Shown piece after piece: positions 36,332 to 46,811 of a stretch of DNA of 64,000 nt. This DNA comes from Pseudoxanthomonas wuyuanensis. GTDB taxonomy: Bacteria > Pseudomonadota > Gammaproteobacteria > Xanthomonadales > Xanthomonadaceae. Below the pieces are notes generated by a model. The model was not told where the DNA came from. It saw only the letters and a list, made by a program, of their open reading frames with translations, and ran no database searches. A program made the position numbers and the translations under genes. Position 1 is the first letter of the stretch. Every line of letters starts with the position of its first letter. The stretch spans positions 1,054,001 to 1,118,000 of the forward strand of contig NZ_OCND01000001.1 of the NCBI RefSeq assembly GCF_900215535.1. The letters are read 5' to 3'.

Positions 36332-39102
36332 ACCGGCCCCCGCCGGAGGACCCGCGGGTACGCATCGATGCGCTGTTCGAACAGGCGCTGGACCTCGAAG
36401 GCGCCGCGCGGCAGGCATTCCTGGCCCAGGCCACCGCCGGCGAACCGGAACTGCGCGCCGAACTGGAACTGCTGCTGCAACTGGCAACCCAGCCGGCACC
36501 GCACCTGGATGCGGTGACCGGGAATCCGCTATGGCAGGCGCTGGCCGCCGAAGCCGAGCCCCAGCCGCCCGCGCTTGCAGGGCATCGCCGCATCGGCGCC
36601 TGGCGGTTGCTGCACGAGCTTGGCGCCGGCGGCATGGGCATGGTGTATCTGGCCGAACGCGTCGACGGCGGCTTTCAGCAGCACGGCGCGCTGAAACTGA
36701 TCCGGACGGCGTTGGACTCGGACGAGTTTGCCCGCCGTTTCGCACAGGAACGGCAGATTCTGGCCACCCTCACCCACCCCGGCATCGCGCGCCTGCTGGA
36801 CGGTGGCCGTGACGCCGATGGCCGCCCGTACCTGGTGATGGAATACGCGCAGGGGCTGCCGTTGGACCGCTACTGCGACGAACACCGGCTGAGCATCGAG
36901 CAGCGGCTGGAACTGTTTCTGCAGACCGCCGAAGCCGTCGCGCACGCGCACCGGCACCTGGTCGTGCACCGCGACCTGAAGCCTTCCAACATCCTGGTCA
37001 CCGGCGAAAACACGGTAAAGCTGCTGGATTTCGGCATTGCCAAGGTGCTGGCGGTCGACGCTGCGCCGATGGAGCCGGTCACCCGCACCGCCGTGCGGCT
37101 GTTCACGCCCGAATACGCCGCACCGGAGCAGGTACTGGGGCAGCCGGTGGCCACCGCCGCCGATGTCTACCAGCTTGGCCTGCTGTTGTACGAACTGCTG
37201 TGCGGACAGCGCGCCCAGCAGGTGAGCGGCAGTTCGGCGGCGGAGATGGAACGGGCGATCTGCCACAACGAGCCGCTGCGTCCCAGTCTGCGCGTGCTTG
37301 CTGACATGGCCGCGCTGCGGCGCAGCAGTCCCGCCGCATTGCGACGCAAGCTGCGCGGCGACCTGGACAACATCGTGCTGAAGGCGCTGCGCAAGGCGCC
37401 GGAACGGCGCTACGCCACGGCCGCCGAACTGGCCGACGACATCAGGCGCTGGCAGCAGGGCCGGCCGGTGCGGGCGCGGCCGGAAACGTTGGGCTACCGC
37501 ACCGGCAAATTCGTGCGCCGGCATCCGTTCGGCGTCACCGGCGCGGCAACCGCGCTCGCGTTGCTGATCGCCTATGCGGTCACCGTGACGGTGCAGGCAG
37601 ACACCATTGCCCGCGAGCGCGACCGCGCGCGCGCCGAAGCGGTCAAGGCGCAACAGGTCAAGGCTCTGGTGCTGCGACTGTTCGAAGGCGCGGACCCGCA
37701 ACAGTCCGGCGGCGCGCAACTGAGCGCGCGCGAACTGCTGGACCGCGGCTGGGCCAGCATAGAAACCGAACTGGCCGGCCAACCGGAAGTGCGGGTCGAA
37801 TTGCTGGACACCGTGGGCGAAGCCTACCGCCAGTTGGGTCTGTACGACCGCGCGCAACCGTTGTTCGAACAGGCGCTGCAGCTGGCGACACCGCTGGCCG
37901 GCAGCGATCCGCTGAGGCTGGCGCACGCCCTGCGCAGCCGCGCCCGCCTGCATACCGACATGGGCGAGTACCCGCAGGCCGAAAAGTTGTTGCAGGACGC
38001 GCTGGAGAACTACCAGCGGCTACTCGGCAGCCCCCATGCGGAAGTGGCCGACACCATCAGCGACATGGGCATGCTGCGGTTCCGCATGAGCGATCTGGCC
38101 GCCGCCGAGCGCGAGCACCGCGACGCGCTGGCGATGCGCCGGCAGTTGTTCGACGAAGAGCACCCCGATGTGGCCGACAGCTTGGACAAACTGGGCACGG
38201 TACTGCGCCATCGGGGCGACTATGCCGCCGCGGAGCCGCTGCTGAGCCAGGCGCTGGCACTGCGCCGCCGGCTGTTGCCGCCCACCCATCCGCAACTGGC
38301 CAGTAGCCTGTCGAACCTGGCCGTGACCCGGGTCAATCTGGCCGAATACGATTCGGCCGATGCGCTGTACCGCGAGGCACAGACGGTGATGATCCAGGCC
38401 AGCGGCGCGCGCCACCCGGCGGTGGCACGGGTGATGAACAACCATGCCCTGCTGATGCAGGCGCGGCGCGATTTTTCTGCGGCCGAGCAACTGCTGCGGC
38501 AGGCACTGGCGATCCGCCGCGAGGCGCTGGGCGAACGCCACCCCGAAGTGGCGATGAACCTCAACGACCTGGGCCTGGCGCTGTACGGAAGCGGCGATAT
38601 CGATGCCGCCGAAGCCCACTACCGGGAAGCGCTTGCCGCCTACCCGGACGATCATCCGTGGCGTTCGGCCACCGTGTTCAACCTGGGCGAACTGGCGGAA
38701 AAACGCGGCGATCTGAAGGCCGCCGAACAACACTACCGCGAGGCACTGGCGCGCCAGCGCAAAGACTATGGCGAGGAACACGAACGGGTCGGCATCGATC
38801 TCAACCGAATCGGCATTGTGCTGCATCGCCAGGGGCGCCTGGATGAGGCCGAAGCCTACTTCGAACAGGCACTGGCGATATTCCGCAAGCGCCTGCCCGA
38901 AGGCCATCCGCGCCTGGCCGTGGTGCTGGTGCCGATGGGCAATCTGCTGCTCGACCGCAGCCGTCCCAGCGAAGCCAGGGCGCTGCTGCAGGAAGCCTGG
39001 CAGGTGCGGCACGCCGCATTCGGCGCCAGCGACGCCCGCACCGTCGAAGCCGCCGAAGCGCTTGCCGCCGCCGGCGGCAAGCTGGCGAAGCAGGACGGCT
39101 AG
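36328..39102 (+). CDS. Membrane Ser/Thr protein kinase with C-terminal TPR repeats
   Basis: A 924-residue protein. Residues 1-85 form a helical lead-in; the kinase domain (about 90-370) has an intact glycine loop GAGGMG (99-104), Lys123, HRDLKPSN (214-221), DFG (234-236) and TPEYAAPEQ. A single membrane helix (about 397-418) follows, then about ten tetratricopeptide repeats of the 42-residue TPR_10/12 kind (units such as 'LDKLGTVLRHRGDYAAAEPLLSQALALRR') that would lie in the periplasm. A sensor role is therefore likely: the TPR part detects a partner and the kinase activates the co-encoded ECF factor. No target operon is adjacent. Confidence 0.92.
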   Translation: MNRPPPEDPRVRIDALFEQALDLEGAARQAFLAQATAGEPELRAELELLLQLATQPAPHLDAVTGNPLWQALAAEAEPQPPALAGHRRIGAWRLLHELGAGGMGMVYLAERVDGGFQQHGALKLIRTALDSDEFARRFAQERQILATLTHPGIARLLDGGRDADGRPYLVMEYAQGLPLDRYCDEHRLSIEQRLELFLQTAEAVAHAHRHLVVHRDLKPSNILVTGENTVKLLDFGIAKVLAVDAAPMEPVTRTAVRLFTPEYAAPEQVLGQPVATAADVYQLGLLLYELLCGQRAQQVSGSSAAEMERAICHNEPLRPSLRVLADMAALRRSSPAALRRKLRGDLDNIVLKALRKAPERRYATAAELADDIRRWQQGRPVRARPETLGYRTGKFVRRHPFGVTGAATALALLIAYAVTVTVQADTIARERDRARAEAVKAQQVKALVLRLFEGADPQQSGGAQLSARELLDRGWASIETELAGQPEVRVELLDTVGEAYRQLGLYDRAQPLFEQALQLATPLAGSDPLRLAHALRSRARLHTDMGEYPQAEKLLQDALENYQRLLGSPHAEVADTISDMGMLRFRMSDLAAAEREHRDALAMRRQLFDEEHPDVADSLDKLGTVLRHRGDYAAAEPLLSQALALRRRLLPPTHPQLASSLSNLAVTRVNLAEYDSADALYREAQTVMIQASGARHPAVARVMNNHALLMQARRDFSAAEQLLRQALAIRREALGERHPEVAMNLNDLGLALYGSGDIDAAEAHYREALAAYPDDHPWRSATVFNLGELAEKRGDLKAAEQHYREALARQRKDYGEEHERVGIDLNRIGIVLHRQGRLDEAEAYFEQALAIFRKRLPEGHPRLAVVLVPMGNLLLDRSRPSEARALLQEAWQVRHAAFGASDARTVEAAEALAAAGGKLAKQDG

Positions 39103-39113
39103 GATGGGCTTCC

Positions 39114-39276
39114 CTGTAGGAGCGAGGTGAGTCGCGACAGAAACCCACACCGGTCCAGACACGGATAAAGGCAAAAAAAAGCGGATCAAAACATGAATGT
39201 CTTGATCCGCTTTCATCTGCTCCGAGCGGTGTCGAAACGCATTAGGTTTCTGTCGCGACTCACCTCGCTCCTACAG
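39114..39276. repeat. REP-like inverted pair B enclosing a terminator
   Basis: A 32-base unit (39114-39145, CTGTAGGAGCGAGGTGAGTC then GCGACAGAAACC) has a perfect inverted copy at 39245-39276. The 99 bases between hold the bidirectional terminator at 39172-39213. The element fills most of the gap between the kinase gene and the convergent CARDB gene. Confidence 0.9.
39172..39213. terminator. Bidirectional terminator between convergent genes
   Basis: GCGGATCAA/TTGATCCGC (39181-39189 and 39202-39210) is preceded by nine A residues, which form a T-run for minus-strand transcripts, and followed by TTTC for plus-strand ones. It is best for the minus-strand exported-protein gene. Confidence 0.85.
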
Positions 39277-39293
39277 ACACATACGCCATCGCC

Positions 39294-39938
39294 CTACCCG
39301 CACTTGCCCTCGACCGTCACCTTGACCCGGCGAAGATTGTTGGTCTCGTTGCTCTCGGCCACCGCCTGCGGGTCGTCGGCATGCACGTACAGCATCCAGG
39401 TGCCGGGCTTGAGCGACAGGTGGCCATCGGAAACGGAAGTCGCAGCCGGCGCCAGCGCCGGCAGGGGGTTGCTTGCCAGCACGGGTCCGTTCTGGATGTC
39501 GCGGCGGATACGGTTGGCCGAAGCGCCGGCCGCCACCCCGCCCTGGTTGGCGGTGAGGTACTTGTAGCGGAAGCTGCAAACGCCGTCCTTGCTGGACGAA
39601 GCATCGGCCGCCAACACCGTGGCGGCGGTTCCCCACGGAATGGTGGCATTGGCAAGCTGGAAGGCATCGACCAGCAGCAGATCGGGCATTGCCGCATTCG
39701 CCAGCGCTTGGCGGCCCTGTCCGCCGCCGCCGGGATCATCCTTTTGCGGTTTGGTCGGCGCCGCAATCGTCCCCTGGGCGGGCGACTGGGCGTCGATGGC
39801 CACCTGCGCGGCCTTCTGTTCGGCAGCGTCTGAAACGCGCGTCGTTTGCTCGGCAACCCGTTGCTGGGCGCCGGCCACGCCGGCGGCGGCAAAAAGGACA
39901 AGAGTGCTGGCCGCAACGGCCGTCATGGTTCTGGACAT
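39294..39938 (-). CDS. Exported protein with a CARDB-like domain
   Basis: A 214-residue protein with a signal peptide (residues 1-24, AGA-Q), a Gln/Ala-rich linker with a GGGGQG stretch, and a C-terminal beta domain with WMLYVHADDPQAVAESNETNNLRRVKVTV. ESNETNN is the hallmark of CARDB, a fold related to bacterial adhesion and cell-surface modules. Two Cys (about residues 119 and 213) may pair. GGGAGA lies 8 bp before the ATG. It is divergent from the M23-repeat protein gene, with a 243-bp shared spacer (no further features seen there), so the two could be co-regulated. Confidence 0.75.
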   Translation of the reverse strand: MSRTMTAVAASTLVLFAAAGVAGAQQRVAEQTTRVSDAAEQKAAQVAIDAQSPAQGTIAAPTKPQKDDPGGGGQGRQALANAAMPDLLLVDAFQLANATIPWGTAATVLAADASSSKDGVCSFRYKYLTANQGGVAAGASANRIRRDIQNGPVLASNPLPALAPAATSVSDGHLSLKPGTWMLYVHADDPQAVAESNETNNLRRVKVTVEGKCG

Positions 39939-40181
39939 GCTGTTCTCCCTGAAAAGTTGGCAAACCGGCGCAATGGCGCGCCTCCCCCTGACAGTCGCAA
40001 AACCGTGCCGGATCCCGCCACGGCGCTTCCTGCCCTGGGTGTAACCCCGCCGGCACGGCCACGCAAGCCGTCACGTCCCGTTTCCGATGATTGGCGGGGT
40101 CTTCCGCGCAAATCCGACTTCAACGGTGCGGGCGGACATGCGTCCGTGTCCCGCTGGCGTCTCCAACCGAGGAACCCGACC

Positions 40182-41600
40182 ATGGCCACACTGTCCCATC
40201 CCTACCGCCCCACTCCGTCCCTGCTTGCGGTCTGCGTGCTGCTGTTGAGCGGCCATGCCGCTGCCCAGACTCCGTCCAAGGGCGTTTACCGCATTCCCTA
40301 CGCCGACGGCACCGATATCAAGGTCACCAACGACCACATCAAGCACGACCCGCCCGGCCGCATCGACATGAGCGGCAAGGGCGGCGGCCCGTACAGGATC
40401 GTTGCCGCCGCCGATGGCATCGTCCGCCATGTCGTCGATGGCTTCGACAAGCGCATCAGCGGTTGCAAGGACCTGGCCGCCAGCGAGAAGAAAAACAACT
40501 ACGTCTGGATCGAACACCCCAACGGCGAATGGACCAAGTACACCCACATGACCAAGGGCTCGTCCAGCGGCAAGGCCAAACTCAAGGTGGGCCAGTCGGT
40601 GACCGCTGGAACCTATCTGGGCGATGAAGGCGATGTCGGCTGCGCCAGCGGCGATCACCTGCACTTCGAAGTGGGCGTGCCCAAGGCCAGCGGCGGCATC
40701 AGCACCGTCGGCGGTTTCCTGACCGACAACGACGGCAGCAAACGCAACCGGATCCCGCGCATCTGCGGCATCGGCGGCAACTATTTCGTCAGCGGCCAGA
40801 GCTATCAGGCACGCAAGGTACCGGGCAATCTCAAGCCCGGTGCCAAGGAAGTGGCCCGCCACGGCGTGCCGGCGCGCGACTACCAGTGCCTGTTCGATCA
40901 GGCGGTCAATGCCGGTTATGTGCTGGAGTGGATCGACGGTTTCGACGTGGGCGGCAACGTGTACTACAACGCCGTGTTCCGCCCCAAGGGCAACGCCGGC
41001 TGGGCCGCCTTCCATGGCCTGACCGCCGCGCAGCACCAGCAGCGCTTCAACGAATACACCGGCAAAGGCTACCGCCCGCATCAGGTCGAGAGCTATCTGG
41101 GCCAGGGCGGCGTGCGCTACGCGGCCATCTACCGCAAGCAGTCCGGGCCCGCCTACTCGGCCTACCACGGCCTGGATGCCAACGCCCATCAGGCCAGGAT
41201 GGACGCGCTGACCAAGGATGGCTACCGCCCGCGCAATGTGTCGGTGGTGTCCAGCGGCGGCCAGCGGCGCTACACGGCGCTGTACGAAAAAGCCGATATC
41301 GGCAGTTGGCAGGCCAAATCGCAACTGAGTGCCGGCGAGTACCAGCAGGCCTTCAACAGCAACGCCCAGCAAGGCCGACAGGTCGTCTATCTCAATGCCT
41401 ATGTGCATGGCGGCCAGCCGTATTTCTCGGCCATCTGGAGTTCCAAGGCCAACGGTCCATACAAGGCCAGGCACGGGCTGAGCAGCGATCAGTACCAGAG
41501 CGAGTGGCAGGGCAATACCAGCGCCGGACTGCTGACCCGCGACGTGACCGGTTACAGCAGCGGCGGCTCTGCCCGCTATGCGGCCATCTGGCGCAAGTAA
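40182..41600 (+). CDS. Secreted M23/LasA-like metallopeptidase with five BTRD1-type repeats
   Basis: A 472-residue secreted protein. After a signal peptide (residues 1-28) comes an M23-type domain (about 33-195) with KYTHM and the HLH motif (SGDHLHFEV, about 160-167). The usual first zinc motif HxxxD is altered: Asp62 is present in PGRID but a Pro stands where His is expected, and His55 is seven residues before the Asp. From about residue 225 there are five tandem repeats of ~50 residues (pattern: HGL..YQ..F.....GY...V..Y..GG..RYAAIW), matching 'bacterial tandem repeat domain 1'. M23 enzymes cut cross-bridges of peptidoglycan; repeats are likely for binding. The next gene carries the same repeats. 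Confidence 0.85.
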   Translation: MATLSHPYRPTPSLLAVCVLLLSGHAAAQTPSKGVYRIPYADGTDIKVTNDHIKHDPPGRIDMSGKGGGPYRIVAAADGIVRHVVDGFDKRISGCKDLAASEKKNNYVWIEHPNGEWTKYTHMTKGSSSGKAKLKVGQSVTAGTYLGDEGDVGCASGDHLHFEVGVPKASGGISTVGGFLTDNDGSKRNRIPRICGIGGNYFVSGQSYQARKVPGNLKPGAKEVARHGVPARDYQCLFDQAVNAGYVLEWIDGFDVGGNVYYNAVFRPKGNAGWAAFHGLTAAQHQQRFNEYTGKGYRPHQVESYLGQGGVRYAAIYRKQSGPAYSAYHGLDANAHQARMDALTKDGYRPRNVSVVSSGGQRRYTALYEKADIGSWQAKSQLSAGEYQQAFNSNAQQGRQVVYLNAYVHGGQPYFSAIWSSKANGPYKARHGLSSDQYQSEWQGNTSAGLLTRDVTGYSSGGSARYAAIWRK

Positions 41601-41765
41601 GCCGCGCGCGGCGGATGGCTCCCGGCGCCGCCGGGAGCCATTGCGGCCGGGTGGCGGGATTGCGCCATTTCTTGCGACTACTTCAAACGAGCAGGAATTG
41701 CGGGTCGGCCGCAAACCGGATCGGCCAGGTTCCCGCTCCCCATATTCACTTTCAGGAGAGAAACC

Positions 41766-43667
41766 ATGCCTTCAAGGACTACCGCGCATCCCGCGCAGCA
41801 GTCGCAGCGCCCGGCTCTGAACGGGCGCTGCACCTCCAGAACCTCCCCCTCCCTGGCCCGGTGCGCTTCGTTGGCGGCCAGCGCCTTGCTGACCGCCGGC
41901 CTTGCCTTGGGCAGCGCGTCGGCCATGGCGGCCGAATGGGCCGCACGGCATGGCCTGACCGGCGCGCAGTACCAGCAGGCATTCAACGACTACAGCAAGA
42001 AGGGCTATCGCCTGACCTCGGTCTCGGGTTACGAGAGCGGCGGCAGTGCCCGTTATGCCGCGCTGTGGAGCAAGCAGTCCGGCGCAGCCTGGGGCGCGCG
42101 TCATGGGCTGACGCCGCAGCAGTACCAGGCCGCGTTCGAGGATTTCGCCAAACAGGGTTACCGGCTGACCTTCGTCAACGGCTATGCCATCGGCGACAAG
42201 CCCTACTACGCCGCCATCTGGGAGAAGAAGGCCGGCCCCGCGTGGCAGGCCCGGCATGGCCTGACTGCCGAGCAATACCAGGCCGCGGTCACCGACATGT
42301 CCAAGCAAGGCTTTGGGCTGTCGCACGTCAGCGCGTTCAGCGTCGGCGGTTCACCGCGCTTTGCGGCAATCTTCGAGAAAGGGGGCCCGGCCTGGGTGGC
42401 GCGCCACGGACTGAGCCCGTCCGACTATCAGAAAGCCTTCGATGACTTTGCCAAGCAAGGCTACCGGCTGAAAGTGGTCAGCGGTTACAGGCAAGGCAGC
42501 GGCGACCGCTATGCCGCGCTCTGGACCAAGTCCAGCGGCCCGCAGTGGTCGGCCCGCCACGGCATCGCCGCCGGCAACTACCAGGCCGTCTTCGACAACT
42601 ATCTCTACCAGAGCTGGCAACCGCGCTACATCGAGGCGTTCAATGGCGCCAGCGGCGTACGCTTCAACGGACTGTGGGAAAACACCACGTTCAAGGCCCA
42701 GGATCTGGCCCTGATCGAAAACAAGGTGCGCGCCTACATGAAGAAGAACGACATTCCCAGCATGTCGGTCGCCATCAGCAAGGACAAGCGGCTGGTCTAC
42801 GCAGCGGCCTTCGGCAATGCCGACGTGGAAAAGAACGAACTGGCCGGCCCGAAGCACCGCTACCGCATCGCCAGCGTCGCCAAGCCCATCACCGTGGTGG
42901 CGGTGAAACGCGTCATCCAGGACACCACGCTGACCGACAGTTCCAAGGTCTTTGGCAGCAACAGCGTGCTCGGCAGCCAGTACGCCACCCCGTCCGACAA
43001 CAAGCAGATCGAGGACATCACCGTCGATCACCTGATCCGGCACCGTGCCGGCTTCCTGCGGCTGGACATCGATGATGACGGCAAGGCCGACGACCCGATG
43101 TTCAAGTACACCGGAACCACCCATAAAGGACTGATCGAATGGGCGCTGAAGAACTATCCGCTCGGCTATGCGCCCGGCACCGACCCCGGCCTGCCGCCCG
43201 AGGAAACCTATTCCAACTTCGGCTACTCGCTGCTGGGCCGGGTCATCGAAGCCAGGACCGGCAAGACCTATGAGAACTATGTCCGCGACACCATCCTCAA
43301 GCCGGCCGGCGCCAGCGGCATGGTGATCGGCGGCGACAAGGAAGCCGACCGCAAGCCCAACGAAGTCAAGTATTACGGCCCCGGCGCCTATTCCAGCGTC
43401 AAACCGCAGCGGTTCGATTCGCATGGCGGCTGGATTGCCACGCCCATCGACCTGCTGCGCTTCATGCGCCATGAGACCGTGCTGAGCAAGTCGTATGCGC
43501 ATTTCGGCTCGATGTCAGGCACCAACTCCGTCTACCGCCGCCGCAGCGATGGCCTGGGCTATGCGGTTACCGCCAATTCGAACAACGGCGATGTCAAGGA
43601 AATCGACGCGATGATGAAGGAGATTGTCGAAGGCGTTTCCAACTGGCCCAACGTCAATCTGTTCTGA
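41766..43667 (+). CDS. Secreted serine hydrolase (beta-lactamase fold) with five BTRD1-type repeats
   Basis: A 633-residue protein with a long N-region signal peptide (cut about residue 56, MAA-E). Five ~50-residue repeats follow (about 57-305), each starting like 'AWxARHGLTxxQYQxAF' and ending RYAALW. The C-terminal half is a class C beta-lactamase/DD-peptidase fold with Ser370-V-A-Lys373, Tyr482-S-Asn484 and HGG at 553-555, so the active site is complete. Relatives include DD-peptidases, esterases and D-aminopeptidases. AGGAGAG lies just before the ATG. The shared repeats and the 165-bp spacing suggest it works with the M23-like protein on one polymer, probably peptidoglycan. Confidence 0.87.
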   Translation: MPSRTTAHPAQQSQRPALNGRCTSRTSPSLARCASLAASALLTAGLALGSASAMAAEWAARHGLTGAQYQQAFNDYSKKGYRLTSVSGYESGGSARYAALWSKQSGAAWGARHGLTPQQYQAAFEDFAKQGYRLTFVNGYAIGDKPYYAAIWEKKAGPAWQARHGLTAEQYQAAVTDMSKQGFGLSHVSAFSVGGSPRFAAIFEKGGPAWVARHGLSPSDYQKAFDDFAKQGYRLKVVSGYRQGSGDRYAALWTKSSGPQWSARHGIAAGNYQAVFDNYLYQSWQPRYIEAFNGASGVRFNGLWENTTFKAQDLALIENKVRAYMKKNDIPSMSVAISKDKRLVYAAAFGNADVEKNELAGPKHRYRIASVAKPITVVAVKRVIQDTTLTDSSKVFGSNSVLGSQYATPSDNKQIEDITVDHLIRHRAGFLRLDIDDDGKADDPMFKYTGTTHKGLIEWALKNYPLGYAPGTDPGLPPEETYSNFGYSLLGRVIEARTGKTYENYVRDTILKPAGASGMVIGGDKEADRKPNEVKYYGPGAYSSVKPQRFDSHGGWIATPIDLLRFMRHETVLSKSYAHFGSMSGTNSVYRRRSDGLGYAVTANSNNGDVKEIDAMMKEIVEGVSNWPNVNLF

Positions 43668-43753
43668 TTCCGCCAGTTTGAACCAGGACCGGCGGGGCCA
43701 TCCCGCCGGTCCGCTAACCTTGGGTCCGCACACGCACAGCGCACGTCCCCCCA

Positions 43754-43907
43754 CTGTGGGAGCGACGTCAGTCGCAACAGAGACCCGGACACTGATCATG
43801 CGGATGAGCGCGTGCAAACACCCGGTGCCCAATCCGCGCCTTGCCGCGGCAAGCTCATGCCACAGAGGTTTTGGCTGCTTTTCGTCGCGACTCACGTCGC
43901 TCCCACA
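43754..43907. repeat. REP-like inverted pair C
   Basis: CTGTGGGAGCGACGTCAGTC with GCAACAGAGACC (43754-43785) and an inverted copy at 43884-43907 (GTCGCGACTCACGTCGCTCC then CACA). The pair lies between convergent genes, just after the end of serS; about 100 bases separate the arms. Confidence 0.8.
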
Positions 43908-43928
43908 GCAGCCGATCGACCTGGTCGA

Positions 43929-45982
<2,054 letters not shown>

Positions 45983-46160
45983 CGCGTTTCCGCACTGGAC
46001 CCCCCGCAGCCGGTGGCCAAAAACTGAACCGGCTTTCGACATCGATGAACCTTTGGCCATCGCTGACGCGGCCTTCACCGCGCGGTCACGCGCTGGCAAC
46101 AAACCTCCATGCAAGACTCGACGCGTAGCAAAAACGCGTTCAGCGAAACAGGAGGTGGTT

Positions 46161-46724
46161 ATGTCGCAGGTTCCCAACCAATACCATGTTGACGACACCG
46201 CCGCGGTCGAATCACGGCACGATTCCAGGCCGGTCCGGCCGCTGCTGTGGTGGCTGCTGGCGGTAGCGGCCGTGGCGGCCGCCGCCATCTGGTTCACCAG
46301 CCAGCGCAGCGCGGGCGATATTGCTCCGCTGGTGGAACAGGCGCCCGTCGAGGAAACCGTACCCGTCGATGAGCCCGCAGCGGCCACGGCACCGCGCCCC
46401 GCCGCAACCTCCACCGCAAGCAAGCGCACCGCCAAGCCGGCGGTCGCCCAGCACCGTCAGGCGCGCCCGCTGGCCAGCAACGTCACCCCGAAATACCCGC
46501 CGGCCGCGTTGCGTTCCGGCATTGGCGGCACGGTGCTGGTGCGCGCCGAAATCGACGCCAGCGGCAAACCGGTCGAGGTGAAGGTCGCCCGCCGCAGCGG
46601 CAATCGCGATCTGGATCGCGCCGCGCTCAATGCCGTGCGCAGCTGGCGCTTCGAACCGGCCATGCGCGACGGCAGGGCCACGACCAGCGTGGTACAGGTG
46701 CCGGTGGACTTCAAACCGATCTGA
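46161..46724 (+). CDS. TonB family protein, second of a tandem pair
   Basis: A 187-residue protein with one membrane helix (about 28-46), a shorter Ala/Pro-rich spacer and a TonB C-terminal domain (YPPAALRSGIGGTVLVRAEIDASGKP, NRDLDRAALNAVRSWRFEPA). GGAGG lies 6 bp before the ATG. The C-terminal domain is clearly related to that of the previous gene, which suggests local duplication. A strong terminator follows. Confidence 0.83.
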   Translation: MSQVPNQYHVDDTAAVESRHDSRPVRPLLWWLLAVAAVAAAAIWFTSQRSAGDIAPLVEQAPVEETVPVDEPAAATAPRPAATSTASKRTAKPAVAQHRQARPLASNVTPKYPPAALRSGIGGTVLVRAEIDASGKPVEVKVARRSGNRDLDRAALNAVRSWRFEPAMRDGRATTSVVQVPVDFKPI

Positions 46725-46748
46725 CTCTCTCTCCGCCGCACCCTGTAT

Positions 46749-46785
46749 GCCGGGGAAGCCGCTGGGCTTCCCCGGCTCTTTTTTT
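46749..46785 (+). terminator. Rho-independent terminator of the TonB pair
   Basis: A 12-bp stem GCCGGGGAAGCC/GGCTTCCCCGGC with a GCTG loop, then TCTTTTTTT. It also separates this unit from the convergent aroA gene. Confidence 0.93.
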
Positions 46786-46811
46786 GCGTCAACTATCGTA
46801 GCGGACCGGAA

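Noticed and set aside
39114-39276. Terminal inverted repeats of a tiny mobile element
   Set aside because: The arms belong to a REP-like family seen in other gaps, there is no visible target-site duplication, and the interior is only a terminator.
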